From Acidobacteriaceae bacterium (GTDB taxonomy: Bacteria > Acidobacteriota > Terriglobia > Terriglobales > Acidobacteriaceae): 34,168 nucleotides of DNA. The position numbers were made by a program, and so were the translations under genes. The notes below the pieces were generated by a model. It had not been told where the DNA came from. It saw only the letters and a program-made list of their open reading frames with translations, and ran no database searches. Location of the stretch: positions 1-34,168 of the forward strand of contig PLOG01000048.1 of the NCBI GenBank assembly GCA_003142935.1, in the 5' to 3' direction. Positions 1 through 7,154 of the stretch are shown one piece after another (position 1 is the first letter of the stretch; the number at the start of each line of letters is the position of its first letter).

Positions 1-801
1 ACTTCGCTGCTGGCGGGGTTTCTGGGGGCAATGACGGGGTTGGGCGGGGGCGTGGTGATTGTGCCGGCGCTCTGCCTGCTGTTCAAAGTGGACCTTCACT
101 ATGCGCTCGGGGCTTCGCTGGTCTCGGTGATTGCTACGTCGTCGGGCGCGGCAGCGGCTTATGTGCGCGAAGGGTTCTCGAATATTCGCATCGGGATGTT
201 TCTTGAAGTGGCCACCACGCTCGGCGCTCTGCTGGGCGCTTATCTCACGGCAAAGGTATCGGGCAACTGGATCGGCGTGATCTTCGGGCTGGTGCTCTTG
301 TATTCGGCGTGGATGTCGGTGCACAAGCTCGACGACCAGCCAAGGAGCAGCAAGGCGGATGCGCTGGCGCTGCGGCTGAATCTGCGGGGCAGTTATCCGG
401 TGAATGGCGGCAGAGAAGAGTATGTCGCCGAGCATGTGCCGGCGGCGTTTGGAATCATGTTTGGGGCGGGAACGCTGTCGGGTCTGCTTGGGATCGGCTC
501 GGGCGCGGTAAAGGTGCTGGCAATGGATTCGGCGATGAAGCTGCCATTCAAGGTTTCCACGACCACCAGCAACTTCATGATCGGCGTGACGGCGGCGGCC
601 AGCGCCGGGATTTACCTCAGCCGCGGATACATTCTTCCTTCGTTGTCGATGCCGGTGATGCTGGGGGTTCTGGTGGGGTCGCTGGTTGGCGCCCGCGTGC
701 TTGCCCACACGCAGGTCAAGACCATTCGCGTCGCGTTTGTGGTGGTGATTGTGGCGCTCGGCGTGGAGATGATTTACAACGGCATTACGGGGAGGCTGTG
801 A
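1..801 (+). CDS. Sulfite exporter TauE/SafE family protein (5' end outside window)
   Basis: This is a multi-pass inner-membrane permease of the TauE/SafE (DUF81) family, which exports sulfite, sulfoacetate or related small organic anions; the substrate here is unknown. The frame is open from base 1 and already reads the family-like GFLGAMTGLGGG, so the true start lies upstream and the ATG at 31 is internal. The family's internal duplication is visible: the glycine-rich motif recurs in the second half as FGAGTLSGLLGIGSGAVKV, and several hydrophobic segments follow. The stop codon TGA (799-801) directly abuts the ATG of the next gene, so the two are almost certainly co-translated. TauE-DUF1634 pairs are common, which supports both calls. 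Confidence 0.9.
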   Translation, partial: TSLLAGFLGAMTGLGGGVVIVPALCLLFKVDLHYALGASLVSVIATSSGAAAAYVREGFSNIRIGMFLEVATTLGALLGAYLTAKVSGNWIGVIFGLVLLYSAWMSVHKLDDQPRSSKADALALRLNLRGSYPVNGGREEYVAEHVPAAFGIMFGAGTLSGLLGIGSGAVKVLAMDSAMKLPFKVSTTTSNFMIGVTAAASAGIYLSRGYILPSLSMPVMLGVLVGSLVGARVLAHTQVKTIRVAFVVVIVALGVEMIYNGITGRL

Positions 802-1176
802 ATGGCGCAGGACAGGGAGCATGGCCTCGAGCAGGCGATGGGACGGATGCTGCAGATTGGCGTGACCGTGGCGGCGCTGGTGGTGCTGGCCGGAGGGATT
901 TTGTATTTGCTGCAATCGGGCGGATCGAAGCCGGACTACGGGCATTTTGTAAGCGCTTCGCCGGCGGTTACAACGGTCAGCGGGATTGTGAGCGGCGCGA
1001 TGCACATGGATGCGCGCGGCGTGATTGGATTCGGGATTCTGCTGCTGATTGCCACGCCGATTTGCAGGGTGATCTTCGGGGTGGTCGGCTTTGCGATGCT
1101 CCGGGATCGGTTATATACGGCGATTAGTGCGGCGGTGTTGATTATCTTGTTGTATAGCTTTGTTGCGAGGCGATGA
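802..1176 (+). CDS. DUF1634 family small membrane protein
   Basis: A 124-residue membrane protein that resembles DUF1634, a family of unknown function usually encoded next to TauE/SafE permeases. Three hydrophobic segments are visible, at about residues 18-38, 72-95 and 103-120. The start ATG at 802 follows the stop of the permease gene without a gap, so it is the second gene of a two-gene unit and may be a permease subunit or chaperone (inference). A 14-bp hairpin begins 7 bases after its stop codon. Confidence 0.85.
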   Translation: MAQDREHGLEQAMGRMLQIGVTVAALVVLAGGILYLLQSGGSKPDYGHFVSASPAVTTVSGIVSGAMHMDARGVIGFGILLLIATPICRVIFGVVGFAMLRDRLYTAISAAVLIILLYSFVARR

Positions 1177-1182
1177 AGGGAA

Positions 1183-1219
1183 CCCCACTCATGCGGCAGA
1201 AGACACCGCATGAATGGGG
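1183..1219. terminator. Long hairpin after the TauE-DUF1634 pair
   Basis: CCCCACTCATGCGG (1183-1196) and CCGCATGAATGGGG (1206-1219) pair over 14 bp with one mismatch and a 9-nt loop. It lies between two convergent transcription units and could end transcription from either side. No T-tract follows on either strand, so a plain Rho-independent terminator is not proven. It may instead be a copy of a dispersed palindromic repeat. Confidence 0.5.
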
Positions 1220-1285
1220 CACCCAATCTTCCTGGCAAGGTCAAAACTGGGCTACCTGCGGCGCAGTGCTCCTGCTCAACTCGGC

Positions 1286-1585
1286 TTACTGATGAGTTGG
1301 GCCTATTCCCAGGGGCTTATTGTGCAGGACGGTGTGGTGGGTCTCGAAGGCGGTCATGCGATCGCGATTGTAGGCGCGCCATTCGCCGATTCCAGAGAAG
1401 GAACTCTGACGCGCCGTGTCCCTGTCGTACTGGTCCGGATCGAAGTTTGAGTAGAAGTAATTGAGAAATGGAGGAGTTCTTCTTCTCCGCCGGATGTCAA
1501 TGATCGCGGCCACGGAGAGGATGGCGACGAGAACCATGGCAACGATTCCAACAAAGAACTGGAGGTTCGACAAATGGGGGGTCAT
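1286..1585 (-). CDS. Small single-span membrane protein, paralogue of the gene at 1818-2090
   Basis: A 99-residue protein of unknown function. I chose the ATG at 1585 because AGGAGA lies 5 nt upstream (1591-1596) and because the N-terminus then matches the neighbouring paralogue; a longer reading from 1669 has no such support. One hydrophobic segment covers about residues 9-31 and is followed by a run of arginines (IRRRRR), so the C-terminal part should be cytoplasmic. After that comes PPFLNYFYSNFDPDQ and a polar tail with EWRAYNRDRM. The paralogue shares the order HL..LQF, membrane span, basic cluster, PPFL.Y..S.FD, EW.A.NR.RM, which argues that both are real genes. The role is not known. 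Confidence 0.7.
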   Translation of the reverse strand: MTPHLSNLQFFVGIVAMVLVAILSVAAIIDIRRRRRTPPFLNYFYSNFDPDQYDRDTARQSSFSGIGEWRAYNRDRMTAFETHHTVLHNKPLGIGPTHQ

Positions 1586-1817
1586 GGCGATCTCCTGGAT
1601 GCTAAATTTTGCGGCGGCTGAAAATGGGGCGGCCGGACACAATAGGAAGCATTCGAAGTATGGACCCAATTCCGGTGGAAAAGTTATTCAAAGCGTCTGT
1701 GTTGATGAAAAAGGAACCAAGACCCTCATGGTGCGGATTCTAAAGTGTTCGGTTAGGCGCGGCATGGCAGATTTCTTTTATGAAATTTGTGCTGGCCTAC
1801 CGTAGCCGAGCTCTGGA

Positions 1818-2090
1818 TTAGTCCCAGTTCCCTTCTGGCGGGCTGTTTTCGCGGGCTTCAAGCGATTTCATGCGAAGGCGATTGTCCGCGTTCCATTCGT
1901 CCGGTTCGGTGAAGAAATCCTGCTGGGGATGTTCCCGATCGAAATCCGAGTTTAGGTAATCGAGAAACGGCGGCAACTTTCCTCTGCGGCGGTCGATTTC
2001 CGCGACCACGGCGAGAGTAACAAGAAAGGTAACGATGACCAAGGCAATTGCGCAGCACAGGAATTGGAGAGAGGTCAGATGGATTTGCAA
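1818..2090 (-). CDS. Small single-span membrane protein, paralogue of the gene at 1286-1585
   Basis: A 90-residue protein with a TTG start at 2090. GGGAGA lies about 6 nt upstream of that codon, and the translation MQIHLTSLQF lines up with MTPHLSNLQF of the paralogue downstream, so the unusual start is supported twice. Residues about 8-30 form a membrane span, followed by EIDRRRGK, PPFLDYLNSDFD and EWNADNRLRM. The two genes are separated by 232 bp of non-coding DNA, so they are probably an old tandem duplication rather than a tight operon. I recognise no named family. Confidence 0.7.
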   Translation of the reverse strand: MQIHLTSLQFLCCAIALVIVTFLVTLAVVAEIDRRRGKLPPFLDYLNSDFDREHPQQDFFTEPDEWNADNRLRMKSLEARENSPPEGNWD

Positions 2091-2255
2091 TACTGTCTCC
2101 CGGCCGAAGGACGTATTCGGCGGCCATTGACGATCTGGCGCCTGCGCAATCAGGCTGAGGGGAGTATGAGGCGTGCTGGGGCAGACAGACTGTTCAAAAC
2201 TGCTCAGGTTTTCGGAAATAATCCGGATCGGCAGTGTGAAAATCGGACTTATTCT

Positions 2256-2335
2256 GCTTGCTGAAAAACCCTATTGCGGCATTGTTTTGAAAGGGCACGG
2301 TTTCAGCCCCTGAGTGATGCTTTTCGGGCTTGGCT
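2256..2335. repeat. Fragment of the dispersed CAGGCTGCGG repeat family
   Basis: Shares CTGAAAAACC, TTTTGAAAGGGCACGG and TTCAGCCCCTGAG with the larger copies near 14.6, 16.3, 18.5, 21.4, 25.8 and 27.8 kb, but lacks the terminal inverted repeats. It lies about 28 bp past the stop codon of gpsA, the same 3'-end position as most other copies. The rest of the gap 2091-2362 shows nothing I can name. Confidence 0.6.
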
Positions 2336-2362
2336 CAAGCTCAGCGTTATGTCGGCAGTCCG

Positions 2363-3499
2363 CTATCGTTCGTCTTTGCCGGGGCGGAGCATGAGGTCTT
2401 TGATGGCTTCGCGGGGATCTTTGCCTTCGTCGAGGATAAGCTCCATCTGTTCAGTGATGGGCATCTCGATATTGTGCTTGCGCGCCAGGCCCAGAGCGGC
2501 ACGCGTGGTCAGAACGCCTTCGGCGACCTTGCCGCCGAGCGAGTCGAGGATCTCAGGGAGCTTGCGGCCCTGGCCCAGAGCATGTCCAACTGTCCGGTTG
2601 CGGCTGAGCGACCCTGTGCAAGTGAGCACCAGGTCGCCCGCGCCGGAAAGGCCGGCCAAGGTTTCGCGGCTTCCTCCACAGGCTACTGCGAGGCGAGTGA
2701 TTTCGGCGATGCCGCGGGTCATGAGAGCGGCGGCTGAGTTGTAACCGAGACCGACACCGGCAGCTACGCCGGCAGCGATAGCGATGACGTTCTTGAGTGC
2801 GCCGCCGAGCTCGACGCCGATGACGTCGGTAGATGTATAGAGGCGCAAGGTCTCGGAGGAGAATTCCTGCTGAATGCGGGCTGCGGTTTCGGGGTCGTCA
2901 AAAGCTACCGTGACAGCAGTAGGCTGGCCCTGGGCAACTTCGAGGGCAAAGCTGGGGCCGGAGAAGGCGCCGATCGAAAAATCCTCGTCGTCCACGGAGC
3001 GGGGCGCAGGCGGGATTCCAGAAGAGCTGACTTGAGGGACTCCGGTTTCAACGAAGACTTCAAGATTTGTGTCTGGATTCACTTCGCGGCTGCTGCCCAG
3101 GACTGTGCCTTCGTTTGGCGACTCTCCAAGGCAGGCGGCGATGACCTGGGTCATGCGGAGGAAGGTGCGGTCTTCAACGCCCTTGGTGGCAGAGACGACA
3201 ATCTGGCCGGGGTGCATTTGCGGGCGCAAACGGGCAAGTGTGGGACGCAGGAACTCGGAGGGGATGACGGAGACTACGATTTCGGCGTCGGCGATGGCTC
3301 GGTCGTCGGCGGTGACGTGGAGCTCGGCGGGCAGGGGAAAGCCAGGAAGGAAGAGTATGTTTTCGCGCGCATCGGAGATTTGGCGGACCTCTTCAAGCGA
3401 GTGCGACCAGAGGACGATCTGGTGGCCGCCGCGGCGGTGGAGCGAGAGAGCGATGGCGGTTCCCCAGGCGCCGGAACCCAGAATAGCAATACGGCTCAT
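2363..3499 (-). CDS. gpsA: NAD(P)+-dependent glycerol-3-phosphate dehydrogenase
   Basis: Reduces dihydroxyacetone phosphate to sn-glycerol-3-phosphate, the backbone for phospholipid synthesis, in the cytoplasm. The N-terminal Rossmann motif GSGAWGTA is at residues 8-15, ATKG at 104-107, FSGPSFALE at 179-187, catalytic Lys in GALKN at about 236, SGAGDL at 285-290 and SRNRTVG at 299-305; all are GpsA signatures. At 378 residues it is about 40-50 longer than usual. The extra length is a polar, Ser/Pro/Glu-rich insert at about residues 126-176, between the ATKG strand and SGPSFA. The ATG overlaps the stop of plsY (ATGA), so it should be translationally coupled to the acyltransferase that uses its product. 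Confidence 0.95.
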   Translation of the reverse strand: MSRIAILGSGAWGTAIALSLHRRGGHQIVLWSHSLEEVRQISDARENILFLPGFPLPAELHVTADDRAIADAEIVVSVIPSEFLRPTLARLRPQMHPGQIVVSATKGVEDRTFLRMTQVIAACLGESPNEGTVLGSSREVNPDTNLEVFVETGVPQVSSSGIPPAPRSVDDEDFSIGAFSGPSFALEVAQGQPTAVTVAFDDPETAARIQQEFSSETLRLYTSTDVIGVELGGALKNVIAIAAGVAAGVGLGYNSAAALMTRGIAEITRLAVACGGSRETLAGLSGAGDLVLTCTGSLSRNRTVGHALGQGRKLPEILDSLGGKVAEGVLTTRAALGLARKHNIEMPITEQMELILDEGKDPREAIKDLMLRPGKDER

Positions 3500-4134
3500 G
3501 CGGTTTTCTTAGCTCCGAAACGGGTTTCAGTGCCGGCCAGCAGGCGCCGGATGTTCTGGTGATGTTTAACGATGATGAGCAGGGCGACCGCGCACTGAAC
3601 CGCCACGTAGAAGGGCGGACGCGGGCCGGTGACCATGAACCAGGCGAAGACCGGAAAGCTGGCCGCTCCCAGTATGGAGGCCAGCGAGACATAACGGCTG
3701 AGCAACAGCACGATGGCGAAGACAGAGATAGCGGCCAGAGCGGCCCAGGGAGCGGCGACCAGGAAGACACCGAATCCGGTAGCCACGCCCTTACCTCCAC
3801 GGAATCGGAGCCAGACGGGGAACATGTGCCCCAAAACTGCGCACAGGGCAGCGACCGCCTGGGCGGAACGCATCGTGTTTGGACCAGTTGGAAGCAGAAG
3901 CGCGCCCAGAAATCCGCCCAGCCAGACCGCAGAGCAGCCTTTGAGCATGTCGAGCAGGAAGGTGGCCGCGCCCAGGCCCTTGCCTCCGGACCGGAGCACA
4001 TTCGTAGCGCCGATGTTACCGCTGCCGATGGAGCGGATGTCCTGTTGGCGGAAGAGGCGCACCAGCAGGTATCCAGTGGGGATGGACCCGAGCAGGTAAG
4101 CGGCGATCGCGATCAAGACGATTCCGAGAAGCAT
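3496..4134 (-). CDS. plsY: Acyl-phosphate:glycerol-3-phosphate acyltransferase PlsY
   Basis: Integral membrane enzyme that transfers an acyl group from acyl-phosphate to position 1 of glycerol-3-phosphate, the first step of phosphatidic acid synthesis. The 212-residue protein shows the three conserved loops of the family: GSIPTGYLL (residues about 16-24), GSGNIGATNVLRSGGKG (about 37-53) and GHMFPVWLRFRGGKGVATG (about 100-118), set among hydrophobic spans. The next gene, gpsA, starts inside its stop codon, linking the enzyme with the supply of its substrate. No strong ribosome-binding site is visible before the ATG at 4134. The gene ends with the basic tail FGAKKTA. Confidence 0.95.
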   Translation of the reverse strand: MLLGIVLIAIAAYLLGSIPTGYLLVRLFRQQDIRSIGSGNIGATNVLRSGGKGLGAATFLLDMLKGCSAVWLGGFLGALLLPTGPNTMRSAQAVAALCAVLGHMFPVWLRFRGGKGVATGFGVFLVAAPWAALAAISVFAIVLLLSRYVSLASILGAASFPVFAWFMVTGPRPPFYVAVQCAVALLIIVKHHQNIRRLLAGTETRFGAKKTA

Positions 4135-4187
4135 GACGATTGAGAGTTTAGCAGGTGGGGCGGGAAAGCAGTGAATAGGTATTGGTA

Positions 4188-4682
4188 CTAGAGCTGAGTG
4201 AGAGCCATGCGGGCGGAACGGACTTCGGCGGCGAGCACCTGCAGCACCAGGAGCATCAGGGATAGTTCGGATTGCATGAGGGCATTGAAGTCTTCGCTGG
4301 TAATGAAGCTGACTTCTGCTCCGCGGCGGCCGACGGCCGTGAGCGAGTAGGGCTGATTGCCGATCAGGCCAGGCACTCCGAGGACGGATCCTGCGGTTGT
4401 CTGGCAGGAGAAAACATTCGGGTTGGAGCCGGGGTTCATGGAAAGTGTTGCTTCGCCCTTGCGAAGAATGAACAGGCCGGTCGGCAGATCTCCCTGGCGG
4501 AAGAGTACGCGGTCATCCTCGCAGATGAAGCGAGTGGCGCGCTTCTCAAGCGCCTTAATCAGTTCGGGATCGGCGAGGAATGCGGACGGGTCGAGTTGCA
4601 CTTGCGGTCTCCGGAAGATATGACGAGGGATGCGCAGGTCTGGATTGCACGCGCGGCCCGCTAAAGGCATGGTTTCATCCAT
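4188..4682 (-). CDS. Crp/Fnr-type cyclic-nucleotide-binding-fold protein without HTH
   Basis: A stand-alone sensor domain of the CRP/FNR fold. The beta-barrel signature ..VLFRQGDLPTGLFILRKGEATL is clear (split here only for brevity: LFRQGD, GLFILRKGE), and the C-terminal helix LMLLVLQVLAAEVRSARMAL resembles the CRP dimerisation helix. The protein then stops, so no helix-turn-helix is present. The phosphate-binding cassette reads GVPGLIGNQPYSLTA: the Glu and Arg that hold cAMP in CRP are absent, so it may bind another ligand or none. The start is uncertain: ATG at 4682 (used here), GTG at 4706 (8 residues longer) or ATG at 4670; none has a good ribosome-binding site. It lies 53 bp before plsY on the same strand, and may share its transcript. 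Confidence 0.8.
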   Translation of the reverse strand: MDETMPLAGRACNPDLRIPRHIFRRPQVQLDPSAFLADPELIKALEKRATRFICEDDRVLFRQGDLPTGLFILRKGEATLSMNPGSNPNVFSCQTTAGSVLGVPGLIGNQPYSLTAVGRRGAEVSFITSEDFNALMQSELSLMLLVLQVLAAEVRSARMALTQL

Positions 4683-4696
4683 TGGAGGCTGGCTTA

Positions 4697-4712
4697 TGTG
4701 ATGCACGTCACC
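4697..4712. promoter_or_regulatory. CRP/FNR-like palindrome at the start of the CNBD gene
   Basis: TGTGATGCACGTCACC matches the CRP consensus TGTGA-N6-TCACA in nine of ten half-site bases. It lies 15 bp upstream of the ATG at 4682 (and would overlap the alternative GTG start at 4706). It is a plausible operator for a full-length CRP/FNR regulator encoded elsewhere; the neighbouring protein has no DNA-binding domain and cannot bind it alone. Confidence 0.45.
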
Positions 4713-4740
4713 TATTCTGGGTTAACGCTTGTGGGAATTG

Positions 4741-4779
4741 AAAAAGCATGGGTCGCGGCGGAGGGCGATCCGCATGGCG
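4741..4779 (-). terminator. Possible terminator after the metallo-beta-lactamase gene
   Basis: Read on the minus strand, GCGGA-TCGCCC-TCCGC can pair, with CATG at both flanks adding an imperfect outer stem, and CTTTTTC follows. It lies about 30-70 bp past the beta-lactamase stop codon, where the murE-murF-lactamase transcript would be expected to end. The stem is short and bulged, so this is weak. Confidence 0.3.
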
Positions 4780-4808
4780 AGAAGGGACCCGTCCGGGGCA
4801 AGCGGGTT

Positions 4809-5675
4809 TTAGCGCGTTCCGGCTTTCTGGCGCTTTAACTCGGCTTCGAATGCGTGCTCGCGGTCGGCGATGTATGCCTTATAGCCTACGGGATCGATGA
4901 AGGCGTCGCGGTCGCCGGCCTTCCAGCGGGGGTACTTGGCAGCGAGGTCGAAGTAGCCGCCGTGCGCGCCGAGAAAAATGTCGCAAGGAAGTGAGTTGAG
5001 AACCACGAAGCCGCGCTTGTAATCCTCGGCGATGCGGGGATAGGCCTTGTTGCCGGCGAGCTGGTAGCCGGGATTGACGTTGGGGCTGCCGACGATGACT
5101 ACGTGGAGAGTGCGGCCGGCTTCAGTCTCGTTCAGCGTCCAGGTAGTGGTGCCTTTGGTATGCCCGGCGGTGAGATGTGCGGTCAGAACTGTGCCGCCAA
5201 GGGGCACCGTGCTGCCGTCGTGGAGGACCCGATCGACGTGCGCGGAGGGAAAAAGCATGTGGGGCTGCGCGCCGTATTGGAAGTCGGTCTTGCCGCCGGA
5301 CTCAACTACGGAAACATCGGCGTCCATCACGTAGTACTTTGCGCCGGTCAACTGCTTGATGCGGGCGCTGCCGGCGCAATGGTCGTAGTGGGCGTGGCTG
5401 ATGAGCAGGATTTTGACGTCGCTGAATTTGAAGCCGAGGGTCTCGACGCTCCGCTTGATCAAAGGCACGCTGAATTCGAGGCTGCTGTTGATGAGGATGT
5501 CCCCCTGAGGCGTGACGATCAGATAGGAGGCCAGGTCTTCGCTGCCCACGTAGTAGAGGTTGCCGGCGATGCGGAAGGGTGGGAAGGGTTTGGTCCAGGC
5601 GGGATTGGGTGCGGCCGCCAGATGAAGTGAAGAGCCAAGAACGGCGCATATGCCAATAAGTCTGCGCAGGTTCAT
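4809..5675 (-). CDS. Subclass B3 metallo-beta-lactamase, coupled to murF
   Basis: A 288-residue secreted zinc hydrolase predicted to open the beta-lactam ring in the periplasm. The signal peptide covers about residues 1-22 (RR, hydrophobic core, LAAA). The zinc ligands follow the B3 order: HAHYDH (H94, H96, D98, H99), H172 in LTAGHTKGTTTW and H238 in GAHGGYFDL. The B3-typical stretch NPGYQLAGNKAYPRIAEDY is at about 201-219. The ATG overlaps the murF stop codon as ATGA (5672-5675), so translation should be coupled to a peptidoglycan ligase. No own promoter is visible. It could instead hydrolyse another cyclic amide or lactone, but the full B3 ligand set favours a lactamase. Confidence 0.9.
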   Translation of the reverse strand: MNLRRLIGICAVLGSSLHLAAAPNPAWTKPFPPFRIAGNLYYVGSEDLASYLIVTPQGDILINSSLEFSVPLIKRSVETLGFKFSDVKILLISHAHYDHCAGSARIKQLTGAKYYVMDADVSVVESGGKTDFQYGAQPHMLFPSAHVDRVLHDGSTVPLGGTVLTAHLTAGHTKGTTTWTLNETEAGRTLHVVIVGSPNVNPGYQLAGNKAYPRIAEDYKRGFVVLNSLPCDIFLGAHGGYFDLAAKYPRWKAGDRDAFIDPVGYKAYIADREHAFEAELKRQKAGTR

Positions 5676-7087
5676 TGGATCTCCGGGGAATCGATTTGAT
5701 CCTTGAGGGCTTCAATGGCGAGTTCGAGATGGACGCCGCGCGAGCCTTTGACGAGCACGACGTCGCCGGAGCGGAGATTCTGAATGAGCCAGCGGCCCGC
5801 GGCTTCGGCGTCAGGCAGAAACAGGGAGGCGACTCCGCCGGAACACGCGGCCGCGGCCAGGTGCCTGGCATTGCCCTGGACTCCGGCGACGAGGTCGAGT
5901 CCGGCTTCGGCGGCGGTGAGGCCGCAGGCGGCGTGAAGTTCTGGGCCATGTTCGCCCTGCTCGAGCATTTCGCCGGCGACGAGGATGCGGCGCCCCGCGG
6001 CGGAACGCGCGGCAAGTGTACGAATCATGGAGCGCAGCGCCTCGGGGTTCGAGTTGTAGCTGTCATTGAGAATGGTGGCGCCGCCGATCTCGATCACCTC
6101 GCCGCGCTTGTCTCCGGCGGTAAGCGATTCGAGCGCGGCGATGGCGGCGTCCAGATCGACTCCGGCTTCCAGAGCTACAGCCAGGCCGGCAATGGCGTTG
6201 GAGGCGTTGTGCTGGCCGAGCAGACGAAGCGTGAAGGCGCCCTCTCGTTCGCCGGCGCGGTAATTCACATGCAGTCCGGCGAGATCTTCAGAGACGGAGA
6301 GAATCTGCGGGTCGGCGCAGGGGCCTTCTCCGAAGTAGACGACGCGCCCAGGAAAATCGCGGCCGAATTGCGAGACGTAGGGGTCGCAGCAGTTGAGGAA
6401 GGCGACGCCGTTGGAGGGAAGCGCGGCGACAAGTTCGAGTTTGGCGCGGGCGATGCCGGCCTGACCCTCGGCAAAGTTCTCAATGTGCGCCGTGCCGACG
6501 TTAGTGACGACGCCCCAGTCGGGCGTGGCGATGCGGGCCAACGCCTCAATTTCGCCGCTATGGTTCATGCCCATTTCGACGACGGCGATTTCGTGCTCGG
6601 GCTCCAGGCGCAGCAGTTGCAGTGGCAGGCCGAATGCGTTGTTGAGATTGCCCTGGGACTTGAGCACGTGGAACCTTGCCCCGAGAGCGGCAGCGATAGC
6701 TTCCTTGGTGGTGGTTTTGCCGGCCGAGCCGGTGATGGCCACCAGGCGATTGCCCCACTGGCGGCGGACATGCGCGGCCAGCGACTGCAAGGCAAGCAGC
6801 GGATCTTCGGCGATGAGCAGCGGCATGGCCAGCGCTGCGTCAGGCAACGTGGCCACGCGCCCGCGGGAGACTAGAGCGGCCGCGGCGCCGCGGGCGAGAG
6901 CGGAAGCTACAAAATCATGGCCGTCGAGACGCTCGCCGCGCACGGCAAAAAACAGGTCGCCAGGAGCCACGGTGCGCGAGTCGATAGAGTAGCTGGAGAC
7001 GGCAATTGCGCCTGCGTTGACAAACGAAGATGGGGCTTCGAGCACTGCGCCCGCGCCGATGGCCGCCTCTGCAAGAGTTAGTTTCAT
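5672..7087 (-). CDS. murF: UDP-N-acetylmuramoyl-tripeptide--D-alanyl-D-alanine ligase
   Basis: Cytoplasmic ATP-dependent Mur ligase that adds D-Ala-D-Ala to UDP-MurNAc-tripeptide, completing the pentapeptide. The 471-residue protein has the N-terminal substrate domain with DSRTVAPGDLFFAVRGERLDGHDF (from residue 36; key residues DSR and GDLFFA), the P-loop GSAGKTTTKE at 120-129, EMGMNHSGEI in the central domain and NDSYNSNPEA at the third domain; these are MurF rather than MurE or MurD signatures. It follows murE by 67 bp, a gap that holds a 7-nt-period repeat array and a small GCCTC-GGT-GAGGC hairpin beside the ribosome-binding region. Its stop overlaps the start of the lactamase gene. Confidence 0.96.
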   Translation of the reverse strand: MKLTLAEAAIGAGAVLEAPSSFVNAGAIAVSSYSIDSRTVAPGDLFFAVRGERLDGHDFVASALARGAAAALVSRGRVATLPDAALAMPLLIAEDPLLALQSLAAHVRRQWGNRLVAITGSAGKTTTKEAIAAALGARFHVLKSQGNLNNAFGLPLQLLRLEPEHEIAVVEMGMNHSGEIEALARIATPDWGVVTNVGTAHIENFAEGQAGIARAKLELVAALPSNGVAFLNCCDPYVSQFGRDFPGRVVYFGEGPCADPQILSVSEDLAGLHVNYRAGEREGAFTLRLLGQHNASNAIAGLAVALEAGVDLDAAIAALESLTAGDKRGEVIEIGGATILNDSYNSNPEALRSMIRTLAARSAAGRRILVAGEMLEQGEHGPELHAACGLTAAEAGLDLVAGVQGNARHLAAAACSGGVASLFLPDAEAAGRWLIQNLRSGDVVLVKGSRGVHLELAIEALKDQIDSPEIQ

Positions 7088-7102
7088 TGGGCCTCGGTGA
7101 GG

Positions 7103-7129
7103 CAGTGGACAGTGGACAGTGGACAGTGA
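7103..7129. repeat. Heptamer array in the murE-murF gap
   Basis: Three full copies of CAGTGGA followed by CAGTGA, with an exact 7-nt period. It has no inverted partner in the same gap. The monomer is the same as in the rsmH-ftsL gap at 12565-12591, more than 5 kb away, so the two arrays are related. Confidence 0.85.
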
Positions 7130-7154
7130 AAAACGGGTGAAGACCGCGGCTGAT

